A program made the translations under genes and the position numbers. Below, piece after piece: positions 30,700-40,710 of a stretch of 64,000 nucleotides of DNA. The notes under the pieces were generated by a model that saw only the letters and a program-made list of their open reading frames with translations, was not told the DNA's origin and made no database searches. Position 1 is the first letter of the stretch, and each line of letters begins with the position of its first letter. The stretch is from Leishmania donovani (Eukaryota > Euglenozoa > Kinetoplastea > Trypanosomatida > Trypanosomatidae): positions 392,344 through 456,343 of the forward strand of contig NC_018254.1 in NCBI RefSeq assembly GCF_000227135.1. The letters run 5' to 3'.

Positions 30700-31529
30700 C
30701 ACCGTATGTGCGGCTCAGGAAAGACTAGGAGAACAGTCGCGGTGCGGATGGAGACAGTGCGCATAAGACGCAGTTTGTGTGAGCTGCGTCCAATGTGATA
30801 GAGCTGCGGTGGCACACGCACACGCTCATGCAGCAATAGCGTATCGAGAAGTCCTGTGTGGTTGAGTGGGGGAGAGAAAGGGAAGATGGTCAATGAACGG
30901 TTTACGTTCATCTCGGTGAAACACAAGCAGGAATAGCGAGACCGTCAAAAGAGGGAGAAGCGAAAAAGGAAAAGGCGAGCTGTGCAAGACGGCGACACGA
31001 GAAATGGCATGCCCTCTGCATTTCCCCTTCGGGGGAGAGTCTCACGAGCAGTCCCTTCCTCGTCCTGTCGACCTGCACGCAGTGATGTCGCGAGTACGTA
31101 CTGTAACACAAGGCTGGCGTAGAAGGTGCCGCACACAGGGAGGAGCGAGTCGTGGGGTGGCTTTTAGCGGACGGGGGATCGAAGAACAGAGCTGCTGTTC
31201 GCTGCCAGGCATAACTATGTACAGAAAAAGGGGGGCGAGATGACGAGAAAGATGATGAACCATCGATAGTGGTGGCCAGCGCTGGGACGCGCAACCTGGA
31301 AAGAGGCGTGCTGATGGGAAAGGTCAAACAGAAAAAGGGAAGCAGGGAGGCGGCACAGCTCACACGAGTCCATGTTTATGTATATGTGTATGTGTGCGGA
31401 GGTGGGATAGGGGGAGAAGCACACACGTAGAGAAAGGCGTACGCGACTCGGGCAACGCAGACAATGAAAAGAAGGGCAACGGGCTCCACTCTTCTCTGGC
31501 ACCTACGTTATGGCTGCATCGCCACCGAC
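30700..31529. other. Intergenic region
   Basis: This should contain the 5' UTR of the JmjC gene and the 3' UTR of the FHIP-like gene. Only low-complexity sequence is seen. Confidence 0.5.
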
Positions 31530-34490
31530 TCAGCCGGACACCTTGAGGTACATCAAGTTCTGCGACAGGGCCGTGTAGCCAATGACGGCGTCCAAATAAG
31601 CATGTAGGTACTCGGAGTAGAGGCAGGCGTACAGCACGTTGCCGTGTTCCCTAATGGCCTCACGAAGCGCCTCGGCAGACACCTCAGAGCCGCTTGAGGA
31701 GTGGTTTGGTGTGACTGGACTCTTGGTTCTCTCCGTGTCGTCGTCGACGAGAAGGTCCCAGTGCTGCAGCAGCATGTCGTACAAAAACGGAATGGAGACG
31801 GCAAGTGGGCGGCGGGCGGTGCTGGTGCTCGCTGAAGGCTCACTGCCACCCGTAATTTTCTTTATCGGGCTGGTCTCCGTGACCTTTCTTTCCAAGTGGC
31901 ACTGCAGGACGCTGCGCAACCCGCAGAGGGCCGTCATCAGCGGGCCGCGCTTCGAGTCCAAGAGCGTGTATAGCACGCGTAGGTCTGGCATGACGGCGAT
32001 GGACACGACGAGGTCGGCCACAAGGGAGCTGACCGTGTATGGAGACGAGTCCAGGTGCTGCACCATTTCGCACAGAGCCGTAGTGAAAGGCGAGGTCTGC
32101 ACACCGGCATGAAACCAACAGTTCACCGGCTCGGTTGCCGCCGTGGCCGCCGTGGAAGAGGAGCTGCACGGCGGTTTCATGGCGCTCATCATGCGCTGCC
32201 GAGCTCGCAGCGCCGCCACGGGCATGTTGGCCTCCACCCGCAGCAGTCGCGACAGCACAGCCTCTCCGACGCAATCGGGCTGCAGTCCTATCTTGGGGTT
32301 TGTCGCAGCTGCCGAGAGCAGACTACTCAGAAAGCAGTCGTGAATGTTCAGGTGCGGCGGTGTGATGGCGCTGCCCCACGACTCGGCGCTCTTGCAGCCG
32401 CCGGAGTCGGCGGTGTGAAGCGCACACGCCATCTGCTTGCGCTGCACGTCCGACAACGAGTTGACATCCATCAAGAACACCTCGCGCAGAAACACGTGCG
32501 GGACATGCTCAGCGAGGGTCTGCACAAGTAGCAGCGTCGCTTTCGTCGCCGACCACCGTGTCGTCGTGAAGCCTAGCAAGGTGCTGCTCTCCTTGTCCTC
32601 CTCCGATAGGCAGGGGTTGCTGGACAGATGTGGGAGGATGTAGTAGGTGAAGAATGATGTAATTGGGTGCTCGGGCAAAGACGCGGCGGCCTTCTCCTCC
32701 TGCTGTCCGCGCGTCACCGCAAGGTCGCCCGTGCGCGTCGCGGAAGCCGCGGTGACCGGATTCTGCACCAGAACCTCATAAAACTGTTTTTTAGGCACAA
32801 TGCGCCCGCTCGCTTTCCGTATCGTCGTGGAGAGCAGCGCCTTGGCGAAGCAGACCTTCAGCAGCGGCGCGGACCCTTGTAGGTCTGCAAGTATGTTGGA
32901 CACCACCACACACGCGGCCGAGTACACGTGGCTGTCCGGCGACTGAAGGAGCGGCAGCAGAGTCTGGCAGACAAACTCCTTCTCGATGAGGGGTAACAGA
33001 CGCAGCGTGTCCGCGACGGACGGCGCCATCGTCAACAATGTTGCCCAGAAGCGCATCACATCACGAAGGTATAGCAGCTGCGTCGCGCCGTCGTCGTTTT
33101 CGGGAATCTTGCATAGCGTCAAGAGGGTGGTGCGGGCAGCGTTGAGGGTGCGCGACGCCACGCGCTCCTCCTTGGCAACGACGTCCTGGATCCACGGATC
33201 TGAGCACTTGGCCAGGGACACGACAGCGCTCAAGGCAAAGCGGCACGTGTCGCGCCGGTGCGTCCACTCCTGGGTGCTGCAGTCGTGCGTCAGATAGAGC
33301 AGCAGCGCGTCCAGCAGCACGAGCAAGTTGCGCTCTTGTGAGCCATCCTCGACGACAAAGAAGTTGGCCAGCGCCGGCACCCGCTCCATCTTCTCCGCCA
33401 ACGTACTGAGAAAAATGACAAATTGCGTGCGGCCAGCGTCTTGCAGGAGAGTGCCGTCGCGCTGGTCGACGATCGCCCACCGATATGTCTCCGTCACCGC
33501 TGCCGTAGACGGCGAACCCGACGTCGAGGTCGTCGTGGGGCGGTGGGCGGCGGCGTTGGCAGGGTCGAGGGCCTTGCTCACCTTGCGCACCATGTCTAGC
33601 AGCGGCACAATGAGCGCGGACGGGCGCAGCTGCAGCAGTGACATGGCCCGCTCACCAGCCGGGTAGGCGGAGCGATCCGTCGGCAAATCAGCCTCCTGGA
33701 GTAGACGTACCAGGAAGTCCAGAATGACAGAGCGGACGCCGGGCGGCTCGTCCTGCTTGGCGTACTGGCAGAGCATGAGAAGAAATATGTTGCCGATTGG
33801 CGGGGGCTCGTTGCCGAAGGCAGCGGGATCTTTCGTCTTGGACGCTTCCCCTCTCTCGTCTGTCGGGGGCGGCGGTATCGGCACGCTGTGAGAATCGGCG
33901 AAGAGGAAACGGTAGCACGGCGGCAGTGCCAAGCACGCGCCATCCAGACCGTCCAGCAGGCACGACGACGACAGCGAGGCGGACGGCGAGGTGCCAATGT
34001 GTGTGGCAGTGGTCATTGTCTCCGCCGTGCCGCGGGCTCCCATGTCTACAGAGGACTCCGGTGGCGACGGCGGCGCGCTTTCGGAGCGGAAGGGGCCCCC
34101 AAAGACGTAGCTGTGCTGATGCAGAGCAGGATGGTTAGTCGCCAGCATTGCACGATCCGTCAGCAACGCATCCAGTATGACTGAGAGAGCCTTCTCCACG
34201 CTGCCTAGCTCCCTCATCAGGCTAGTCCGCTCGTCGTGTGTGTTGGCGCACTGCACCCGCTGGAAGTACTCGCACAGCTGCAGCCACTGCTCCTGAATCA
34301 CTGCCACCATGGAGGCCGGCGAGTGGTGGTCGGCGGGAAGTCCTCTTGTGGAGAGGGGAGCAAGAGATGTGGTGGCGGCCGCGGCGCTTTTAGCGCCGGT
34401 CGTGGCCTGCATGGAGCGCAACGGTCCCCCAGAAACATCAGCAGCAGCGGCAGCCCCGGGCTGTGCCACCGTGCCTGCTGGACTGCTCAT
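31530..34490 (-). CDS. FHIP/RAI16-like protein
   Basis: I choose the ATG at 34490 (MSSPAGTVAQPGAAAAADV...), giving 986 residues; the frame upstream is His/Arg/Pro-rich UTR-like sequence. After an Ala-rich leader, residues 60-115 form helices (VIQEQWLQLCEYFQRVQ; VEKALSVILDALL) and 234-269 carry the family-like stretch with IFLLMLCQYAKQDE and VRSVILDFLVRLLQEADLP. Further helices follow, including LLVLLDALLLYLTHDC and a C-terminal FLYDMLLQHWDLLVD. This arrangement resembles the RAI16-like/FHIP family, helical proteins that with FTS and Hook link dynein to early endosomes. Ser/Ala-rich loops interrupt the helices. The family call is by pattern and could be wrong in detail; an armadillo-like scaffold is the safe description. 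Confidence 0.7.
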   Translation of the reverse strand: MSSPAGTVAQPGAAAAADVSGGPLRSMQATTGAKSAAAATTSLAPLSTRGLPADHHSPASMVAVIQEQWLQLCEYFQRVQCANTHDERTSLMRELGSVEKALSVILDALLTDRAMLATNHPALHQHSYVFGGPFRSESAPPSPPESSVDMGARGTAETMTTATHIGTSPSASLSSSCLLDGLDGACLALPPCYRFLFADSHSVPIPPPPTDERGEASKTKDPAAFGNEPPPIGNIFLLMLCQYAKQDEPPGVRSVILDFLVRLLQEADLPTDRSAYPAGERAMSLLQLRPSALIVPLLDMVRKVSKALDPANAAAHRPTTTSTSGSPSTAAVTETYRWAIVDQRDGTLLQDAGRTQFVIFLSTLAEKMERVPALANFFVVEDGSQERNLLVLLDALLLYLTHDCSTQEWTHRRDTCRFALSAVVSLAKCSDPWIQDVVAKEERVASRTLNAARTTLLTLCKIPENDDGATQLLYLRDVMRFWATLLTMAPSVADTLRLLPLIEKEFVCQTLLPLLQSPDSHVYSAACVVVSNILADLQGSAPLLKVCFAKALLSTTIRKASGRIVPKKQFYEVLVQNPVTAASATRTGDLAVTRGQQEEKAAASLPEHPITSFFTYYILPHLSSNPCLSEEDKESSTLLGFTTTRWSATKATLLLVQTLAEHVPHVFLREVFLMDVNSLSDVQRKQMACALHTADSGGCKSAESWGSAITPPHLNIHDCFLSSLLSAAATNPKIGLQPDCVGEAVLSRLLRVEANMPVAALRARQRMMSAMKPPCSSSSTAATAATEPVNCWFHAGVQTSPFTTALCEMVQHLDSSPYTVSSLVADLVVSIAVMPDLRVLYTLLDSKRGPLMTALCGLRSVLQCHLERKVTETSPIKKITGGSEPSASTSTARRPLAVSIPFLYDMLLQHWDLLVDDDTERTKSPVTPNHSSSGSEVSAEALREAIREHGNVLYACLYSEYLHAYLDAVIGYTALSQNLMYLKVSG

Positions 34491-35236
34491 ACACGAGAGC
34501 GGGCGCCACCCGATGAAGATGTAGTCGCGTGGCTTGCGTCTGTGCCTGTGCGTGTGTGTTGGGGCGCTAGGAAATCTTCGGAGGGAGTTGCGCAGTCGGT
34601 CCCGAGAAACAAAGCAAAAGCAGGGGCGGGGTGAAGGAGAGAGGCGTAGAGTCGGGGCAATCAACGGCAGCGCTGGCACGCGACAGCGTTGACCGCAGAC
34701 CTGTGCGTGTGCCACGCGAGCCCTGCTAAGTGGGGGGAGGGCGGTAATAGAGCAAGAGGGACAGGCGCGCGAGTGTGACACATCACCCGTGCGACGCCAC
34801 AGAAACGGCAACTGCTGTGAGGACCTTGATCTCTCGTTGCCACGAGCGCGAGTGCTTGTACTCCTCTGCCGTCCCCCTCCCACAAGCGCCGCGCCAGCGC
34901 ATACGAGCCATATGCGTCGGCATTGTGCATTGTGTTGTCGTTTCGTTAAACTTCTTGGTTTTCCTGTTAGTCTTTTACGTGGAGCTCAGCAGGGAAGCTC
35001 GCCTACAAGCTTTTCGCTCCGTTTGGTGTGGGTCACCACCTTTGCTCACGACGCATAACCACTCACAGACGGCATGTGCAGCGAGGGAGGGGAACACCAG
35101 GCACGGCCCTCCGTCACCATCTCAGCACAATCGCAGGCTCACAAGCACATAAAAAGGCATACCTGCACATGTGTCTCAGCTTCACGCTGTCGTCTTCGCG
35201 TGGGTGCGGTGTGGACGCGACTGGAGAGCTGTTCGT
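34491..35236. other. Intergenic region
   Basis: Short intergenic region holding the 5' UTR of the FHIP-like gene and the 3' UTR of the eIF1AD-like gene. No coding signal is seen. Confidence 0.5.
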
Positions 35237-35962
35237 TTATGCGTCCTCTTCCTCTTCAACTTCTTCGTCACTATCGTCGCCGAGGCCGTAGAAGAACTGC
35301 TGCTGGTGCTTGATGTTGCGCCAGTTCGGATTGCACACATCATCTGCCTCGCTCTCGCTTCCCTCGCCGTCCTGCTCCGACGCGCCGTTGGCCGTCGCGC
35401 GCACGCCTGAACGGACCTGAGGCCCGGTAAGCACCGATGTCGTCGTCTGCGCTGTGGCGGCGTAATGCGGCATGCGCTGCAGGACAGCGCGCTGGTCCTC
35501 AGCGCGGTGCTGCGCCGTCGCCACGCGCTCGCGCCACCCCTTGTTCCTCGGATCCTTGAGAAAGTTCTCCACTTGCTCAGGAGACGGTTTAGAGCTAACA
35601 GTGCCGTCTGCGATCACTACCACGTCCTTAATGCTGAGCCAGATGACCTTGTGAAACTTCCTGGGCAGATGCACGACTTGCTCGACCTCTAAGAGAGGCG
35701 CCGCGGATACAACCGCCTCCGACTCCTCCGCGCCATGCGGAGCATCACTCGAGCTGCTACCGCCCGGAGTCGGGGTCTCGGTAGATAAGCTCGCGGGTGC
35801 GCTGTTCGGGGGCGCTAGGAGAAGGACGCGGACGTGCTGCCCGTGCGGCGACTCCATGCAGATCGCCAACCTCTCGCCCTCTTTGGGGCCTGCCCACCCA
35901 GATGCGTCGAGGTACTGCTGGGTGAGGTGCTTCGCACGATGCTTGCGACCAGCCCCGCTCAT
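35237..35962 (-). CDS. eIF1AD-like S1/OB-fold protein
   Basis: The ATG at 35962 gives 241 residues (MSGAGRKHRAKHLTQQYLD...). The N-terminus is basic, as in EIF1AD. The OB-fold is recognisable as EGERLAICMESPHGQHVRVL (28-47) and, after a Ser/Pro/Gly/Glu-rich insert at about 50-93, VEQVVHLPRKFHKVIWLSIK (93-112) and DVVVIADG (113-120). The LPxKFxKxIWLxxxDVVVI pattern is that of the eIF1A/EIF1AD family. The C-terminal half is charged and ends in an acidic run, as in EIF1AD. EIF1AD is an eIF1A-related factor that acts in late maturation of 40S subunits. The roughly 40-residue insertion in the OB-fold loop is unusual. Classical eIF1A is a less likely alternative because the flanking sequence differs. 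Confidence 0.8.
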   Translation of the reverse strand: MSGAGRKHRAKHLTQQYLDASGWAGPKEGERLAICMESPHGQHVRVLLLAPPNSAPASLSTETPTPGGSSSSDAPHGAEESEAVVSAAPLLEVEQVVHLPRKFHKVIWLSIKDVVVIADGTVSSKPSPEQVENFLKDPRNKGWRERVATAQHRAEDQRAVLQRMPHYAATAQTTTSVLTGPQVRSGVRATANGASEQDGEGSESEADDVCNPNWRNIKHQQQFFYGLGDDSDEEVEEEEDA

Positions 35963-38900
35963 GCCTGCTCCCTTTCCAGTATTTGCGAAAGGCAAGGTAC
36001 AAAAACTAGGCGTGCGCGCGCCACTGTGGATGCGCGTGACGGTGTGCGCAGTTGGGTTCACATGTGGGGAGCAGGCACAGAAGGCCTACCAAGGACAGGT
36101 GCGTGGTTATTTGCGGAGAGTGGCACATAAAAGGGCTGGAGGTGGGAGATGCAAGCACAGCAACGGCTTGAAAGACATCCGGTGCGAGTGGGGGTATTGC
36201 TTCATCGACGGCCCATCGAAAGGCGCCAGCGGGGTGAGGACTGTGGGGAACAAAAAGAGCACAAGCACACGCACTCTTCACCAACCCACTGTAAGCTCGT
36301 AGCTGCCTCGTCAAACGCTTGTGCGGAGAAGAACGAGTCTGCACTGCCCCCCTCCTCTTATTTTCTTTTCCTCACTCCCCAGCTGCCCCTCCGCCATCAG
36401 CTGTACTTGAGCCGTAGTGTGAGTGCCCTGAAGAGGTTGTCGCCGCAGCGTCGCCCATCCCGCCGATGACAGTATAAATGGACAAAACAAAACAAAGGCG
36501 CACACGCACACACGAAAAAATGGGCCATGCAGGCGTATGCGTGCAGAAAAGCCGGTAAGGTCCTTTGCAATATACGAAAAAAAAAAATAAGAGGGAGGGA
36601 ACGAAAGCGAAACAGGGTCGCTGCTTCGCAGATGAGTCCAAGTCTCTTCATGTGGATCGAGAAGAAAAAAGAAAAACGCCGCGGCTCTTCTCTGGTGCCA
36701 ATCTGGCCGCATTCGCTCCCTTTGCGTGAGTGTGCGTGCTTGAGCTGCTCTTCCTGCGGTCCTGCCAGAATACCTCAGCTCGTGTCGAGAGCTCCCCACA
36801 CTCACGCCCACACCTACCTCTCCCTCCCCAGTCTCAGAGGAGGTTTCATTGCGCCCTTTGTGGCATTCACGTGCTTCTGTACTCAACTCCTCGTCTTCTG
36901 AGCTCCTTCCCAGGCACAGTAAAGTGGAATAAAAAAAGAGCAAAAAGTTGTATCATGACAATATCGAGAGAGATGAGTATGGGTGCTTCTGGAGCGTGCA
37001 CGATGCGACTGTAACCACTGAGAGACACACTTCGCTTCCCTGGTTGACGAGGGATGCTCCCACCCACACCTACCTGCGAGAGAGGGCAGAGGGAGGGCCG
37101 GTAAAAAAAAAGTAGGGGACGGCGAGGAGAGCAGAAGAACACGTTGACAAAAAAAAAAACGGCGGAGACAGACGAGACCTACATCGTTCTCACCCTTCTC
37201 CCTGTTCTTGTTTTTTGTTGTTTGTTGCTTGTGGTTAGCCACTTAGCATGATATCACTCACACAAGACAGACTCAGACCCGCTCGGGGGCGCACACACAA
37301 AGGCACAGACAGACAGAAGCACGCATCGGACGGGAAAAAAAAAACGATGGAGAAGATACCAGCGATAAAGAGATCTCTTGTTGTATTTCTCTGCTCTGTT
37401 TTGTTTCATCGTGTGCCCCTTGCTCTGCCCGTGCAACGCGAGCTGCACGCCACTCCACGCCCCTCCACGCCCCTCCAGCCGGCCCCGTCACACCGGCCCA
37501 CATGGCCTGGCGCGAGGCAGCGGTAGGCATACGCGGTACAGCACTGCGCCAACACAGTCACCTGGGTACGGCCTCCGTCCCAAGCGCTACACAGCCGCAC
37601 CCTCCTTGAGAGTGGTGCAGGCTCCCTGCACCGCTGGGCAGAGTGAGGGCCCCGGAGGGGGAGGGAGAGGGGGGAGATGTGTTCGAGCCACGCTGGCCGC
37701 TCCGGCGCCACGCCCTCCACAACCTCACCAGCGACATCAGCAGCGATACATCGCTCTGACCTCCCCTACGTCGTCGGTGCTGGGCCCCGCCACCACCCGA
37801 GGTGGCTGGGGCACTTGGCAGGGGTTTAGGGGTTGGGGGGCTGGCTCGCTTCCCCACAGCCACACACACACACACACACAGAGTGGTGTGTGTGCTGGGC
37901 CCTGCGACACGACGCGCTGAGGGGTGCTTCCGCCTCCATCACGCGGTCGATTGAAGACGAAAAAAAAAAAACACGACAAAGCGGAAAGCGAGGAGAGAGG
38001 AGAGCCAGAGGGGCGGCTGGAATCGAGCAGAAACGAGCGCAGGGGAGGCCTTCGTGAGCTACGCGCTCGCTGCGTCACGGTCGCTCAAAGACGACCGAAC
38101 AGCGGCGGGCGAAGGGAGAAAGGTGAAGGAGAGGAAGTACAGAGTACAAACAGAGGCAGCAACAGAAGGACGGCATAGCGAATCGCTCACGTAGCCTGCC
38201 GCTGGCATGTCATTCTGCTTCTCCCACCACCCTCCGCACACCCCACTTTACACACACCGCCCGCCGGCGCCCTGACCCCCCCCCCTCCCTCCCTCTCCTC
38301 TCTTGTCTCCTAGATCAACTAAGAACACACAAGCATACCTATGGGCTCAACGACATGCACCTACGCACATCCTTCATTGCGCGAGTGTGATATGGAGCAA
38401 GGAGGGCGGATACACAGCATCGTCACAGGGAGAGCAAGAAAGCGCAAGAGACGGGGCAACAAGAAAAGAGACCAAAAAGGCGTGAGCGCGGGTCAGCAGA
38501 AGAGGGCACAAAAAAGGGCACGAGAGAGAGAGTCAGGCACAGGAACACATACATACAGACGTCAGATACAGAAATGGATGTATACTAGGTAAAAGACGTC
38601 GGTATTTCCTCGAACGGTCTTTCAGAGCCGAGCAGCCAGGTGCGCGAAGCGGCACACGGGTAAGGGAACAAGACACAATGAAGAGAGCGAGAGACAAAGG
38701 GAAAGGGGGAAGGAGGCAGGTGCGCTGGTCTACGAGGTTATGATGTCACGCAGGTTCACCTCTTGGCGAAAGACACATATGTGCACGCAGAGAGAGAGAG
38801 AGACACGGACGTGAGGGTGATGTATGCCCTCATTCCCAGCTGAGTTTGCGAATAGTGTTCGAGCAGCCGCCCGGCTGGGTAGGTACCATGGCATTCACTG

Positions 38901-39002
38901 TCGCCTCACACTTTCCGTCTCTGTTCATCTCTGCCTGCTGCGCGTCGTGTCGCACCCATGACGGAGAGAGAAAGCACAGCGTTTTTTTTTCCTTTTCCGT
39001 GC
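35963..39002. other. Long intergenic region
   Basis: These 3 kb contain the 5' UTR of the eIF1AD-like gene and the 3' UTR of the phosphatase gene. A GC-rich complex block at about 37435-37920 stands out from the purine-rich and A-rich surroundings and includes a CA run at 37861-37880. No gene is seen. Confidence 0.5.
37435..37920. repeat. GC-rich complex block, possible degenerate SIDER-type element
   Basis: This block has balanced, non-repetitive GC-rich sequence inside an otherwise low-complexity 3' UTR, with a (CA)n run near its end. In size and position it resembles the retroposon-derived elements of Leishmania 3' UTRs. I could not align it convincingly to the 421-bp repeat, so the assignment is weak. 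Confidence 0.25.
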
Positions 39003-40271
39003 TCATGGCCAGTCGCGGTACGGCAGTGGGAATGCCGCCTCACTGCCGGAGAACTGCTCGCTGGGCTCGTCGTCGGCGCTCTCGCCGATCACGGATATTA
39101 GCAGCGTCATGTCGTCTGGCTTGCCGCCCTCGAAGAGGGCGCCATTCTCTATGCACTTGGAGGCGTACGGGGAGTCGCAGCGCACGTCGCGAGAGACGGC
39201 TATAGCGTCGACCATGACAGCGTTCGCACTCATGTCGAGCGCCGCCATGATGTCGTCCAGAAGCGTGCGAAGGTTGCGATTCTTCACGTAGCTCACCGAG
39301 TTTGCCGGTTCCTTTGCCGTCGCAGCACCGCCCAGCGCTTGCAGATAGCCGTGCTGACAGAAGACACGTTCCAGATGCGGCCATATCAGCTCCGCTATTC
39401 GGTTCGGGTACAAGTTGTCGAAAACACCATCGGTGCCCATTACGACGACATCCCCCTTCTCCACTGGTATGAGAAGACGAACGCCATCCTTCGGCGTGTC
39501 GTTGCTACCGGTGCCCAGTTGGTAGGGGTAGTCCAGTTGGTGTGCCTGCTCCTCAGTAACGTAACATACTCGTCCGTTACGGATCAGCATCATTGTGCAG
39601 TCGCCAACGTAGACGACGTCCAGCAAGTAGTTTTCCGCGCCGTCCGTGCGTTGAAACCGCGCGAAGGCTTGGTGCAGGTCTGTTGTCATCTTCACCCGCG
39701 TGGCCGCGGCATCGGAGTCAGAGGCGGACTCCTTGGCTGTTTCCGCGCTGCTCATTGTATCATCCGCAGCTGCGACCGCTGCGGTGGCGGCGGCAGCGGC
39801 TGAAGCAGCATATGTGGCTGCAAGCGGTCCACCAGTGGTGGAGACACCTACGATCGGCAGTGATGGTCCATCCAGCAGTACCACCTCATAGTGGTCCTTC
39901 GACTGAATATCCTCTTGCGGCTCTTGTAGAGTCGCAACCAGGGCAGTACACGTGCCTAACACATCGCTATGCTTGCAACTTTCGTAGCCGCGCTCAAGCA
40001 GACGAAAGGAACTCGCCGGGGCATCGCCAAGGAGCTCATCCTCGACGTACTCGTACATGCACCGCGCCAATGCGGCGCTGTAAAGGCCAGCGTTCAAGTC
40101 CGCGTTCTCCTTCCACCAACTCACGCCATCCAGCACCGCCTGCACATTAGATAAGGATAGGAACGCGTCTTCGCCACCGCGCTCCGCCTTTTCCGGCTGC
40201 GGGACGGCGCGCACGTTCCGGCAGAAGAAAGAGAATCTCTTCCCGTAGCGAGATCCGATTCTACGCAGCAT
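39003..40271 (-). CDS. PP2C-type Ser/Thr phosphatase, PTC7-like
   Basis: This encodes 422 residues from the ATG at 40271. The N-terminus MLRRIGSRYGKRFSFFCRNV is basic and could be a mitochondrial presequence. PPM/PP2C motifs appear in order: GGEDAF (32-37), VLDGVSWW (46-53), HSDVLGTCTALVA (101-113), VVYVGDCTMMLI (219-230), GDVVVMGTDGVFDNLYP (273-289) and a C-terminal GKPDDMTLLISV. The metal-binding Asp residues at 35, 48, 281 and in the PDD motif are present. The pattern matches the PTC7/PPTC7 group, which in yeast and mammals are mitochondrial phosphatases affecting coenzyme Q synthesis and mitophagy. A long Ala/Ser-rich insertion (about 114-198) separates the early and middle motifs. The usual DGVGGW is DGVSWW here. 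Confidence 0.85.
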   Translation of the reverse strand: MLRRIGSRYGKRFSFFCRNVRAVPQPEKAERGGEDAFLSLSNVQAVLDGVSWWKENADLNAGLYSAALARCMYEYVEDELLGDAPASSFRLLERGYESCKHSDVLGTCTALVATLQEPQEDIQSKDHYEVVLLDGPSLPIVGVSTTGGPLAATYAASAAAAATAAVAAADDTMSSAETAKESASDSDAAATRVKMTTDLHQAFARFQRTDGAENYLLDVVYVGDCTMMLIRNGRVCYVTEEQAHQLDYPYQLGTGSNDTPKDGVRLLIPVEKGDVVVMGTDGVFDNLYPNRIAELIWPHLERVFCQHGYLQALGGAATAKEPANSVSYVKNRNLRTLLDDIMAALDMSANAVMVDAIAVSRDVRCDSPYASKCIENGALFEGGKPDDMTLLISVIGESADDEPSEQFSGSEAAFPLPYRDWP

Positions 40272-40710
40272 ATGTCGATGGCCCTAAGGGCCAAAGAAGA
40301 GAAGACTTTCGAAAGACGAAGTGGTAAGTCACCAGTCGGTGGTGGGGCGAGGGCACCGCTGCGCCCCAGAGGGCCTCGGCTCTTACACCACGTACGCAAT
40401 GCCAACGCGGCAAGCCAAATGCGGGGCTCGCGCCAGGAAACAGCTGAGAGGACTCAGCACATATCGGAGAAAAGAAAAGGGTGGGACAGCAGGTGAGTGA
40501 TGGCCACAACCAGTCACCAAACATCCAGCGGTGCACACCCTCCGAAAGAGGGAAGAGGGAGAGAGAGGAACAAGAGAACAACACGCGAGGGTTGCCTCTG
40601 CACAGCAAGCAGCAACAACAGACCGCCGCACGACACGTAGGTGCACATCGGCGCGAAGCGTCCACAATTTTTCCTTCTTTCAGCGTGTCATCCCGTAAGC
40701 AAGAGAGCAA
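40272..40710. other. 5' flank of the phosphatase gene
   Basis: Purine-rich on the plus strand, especially 40540-40600, so a candidate splice-acceptor region for the phosphatase gene. No gene is seen. Confidence 0.45.

Noticed and set aside
34491..34883. 131-residue N-terminal extension of the FHIP-like protein
   Set aside because: Composition (His, Arg, Pro, Cys) is UTR-like. The ATG at 34490 starts normal protein sequence, though mapped splice sites could overturn this.
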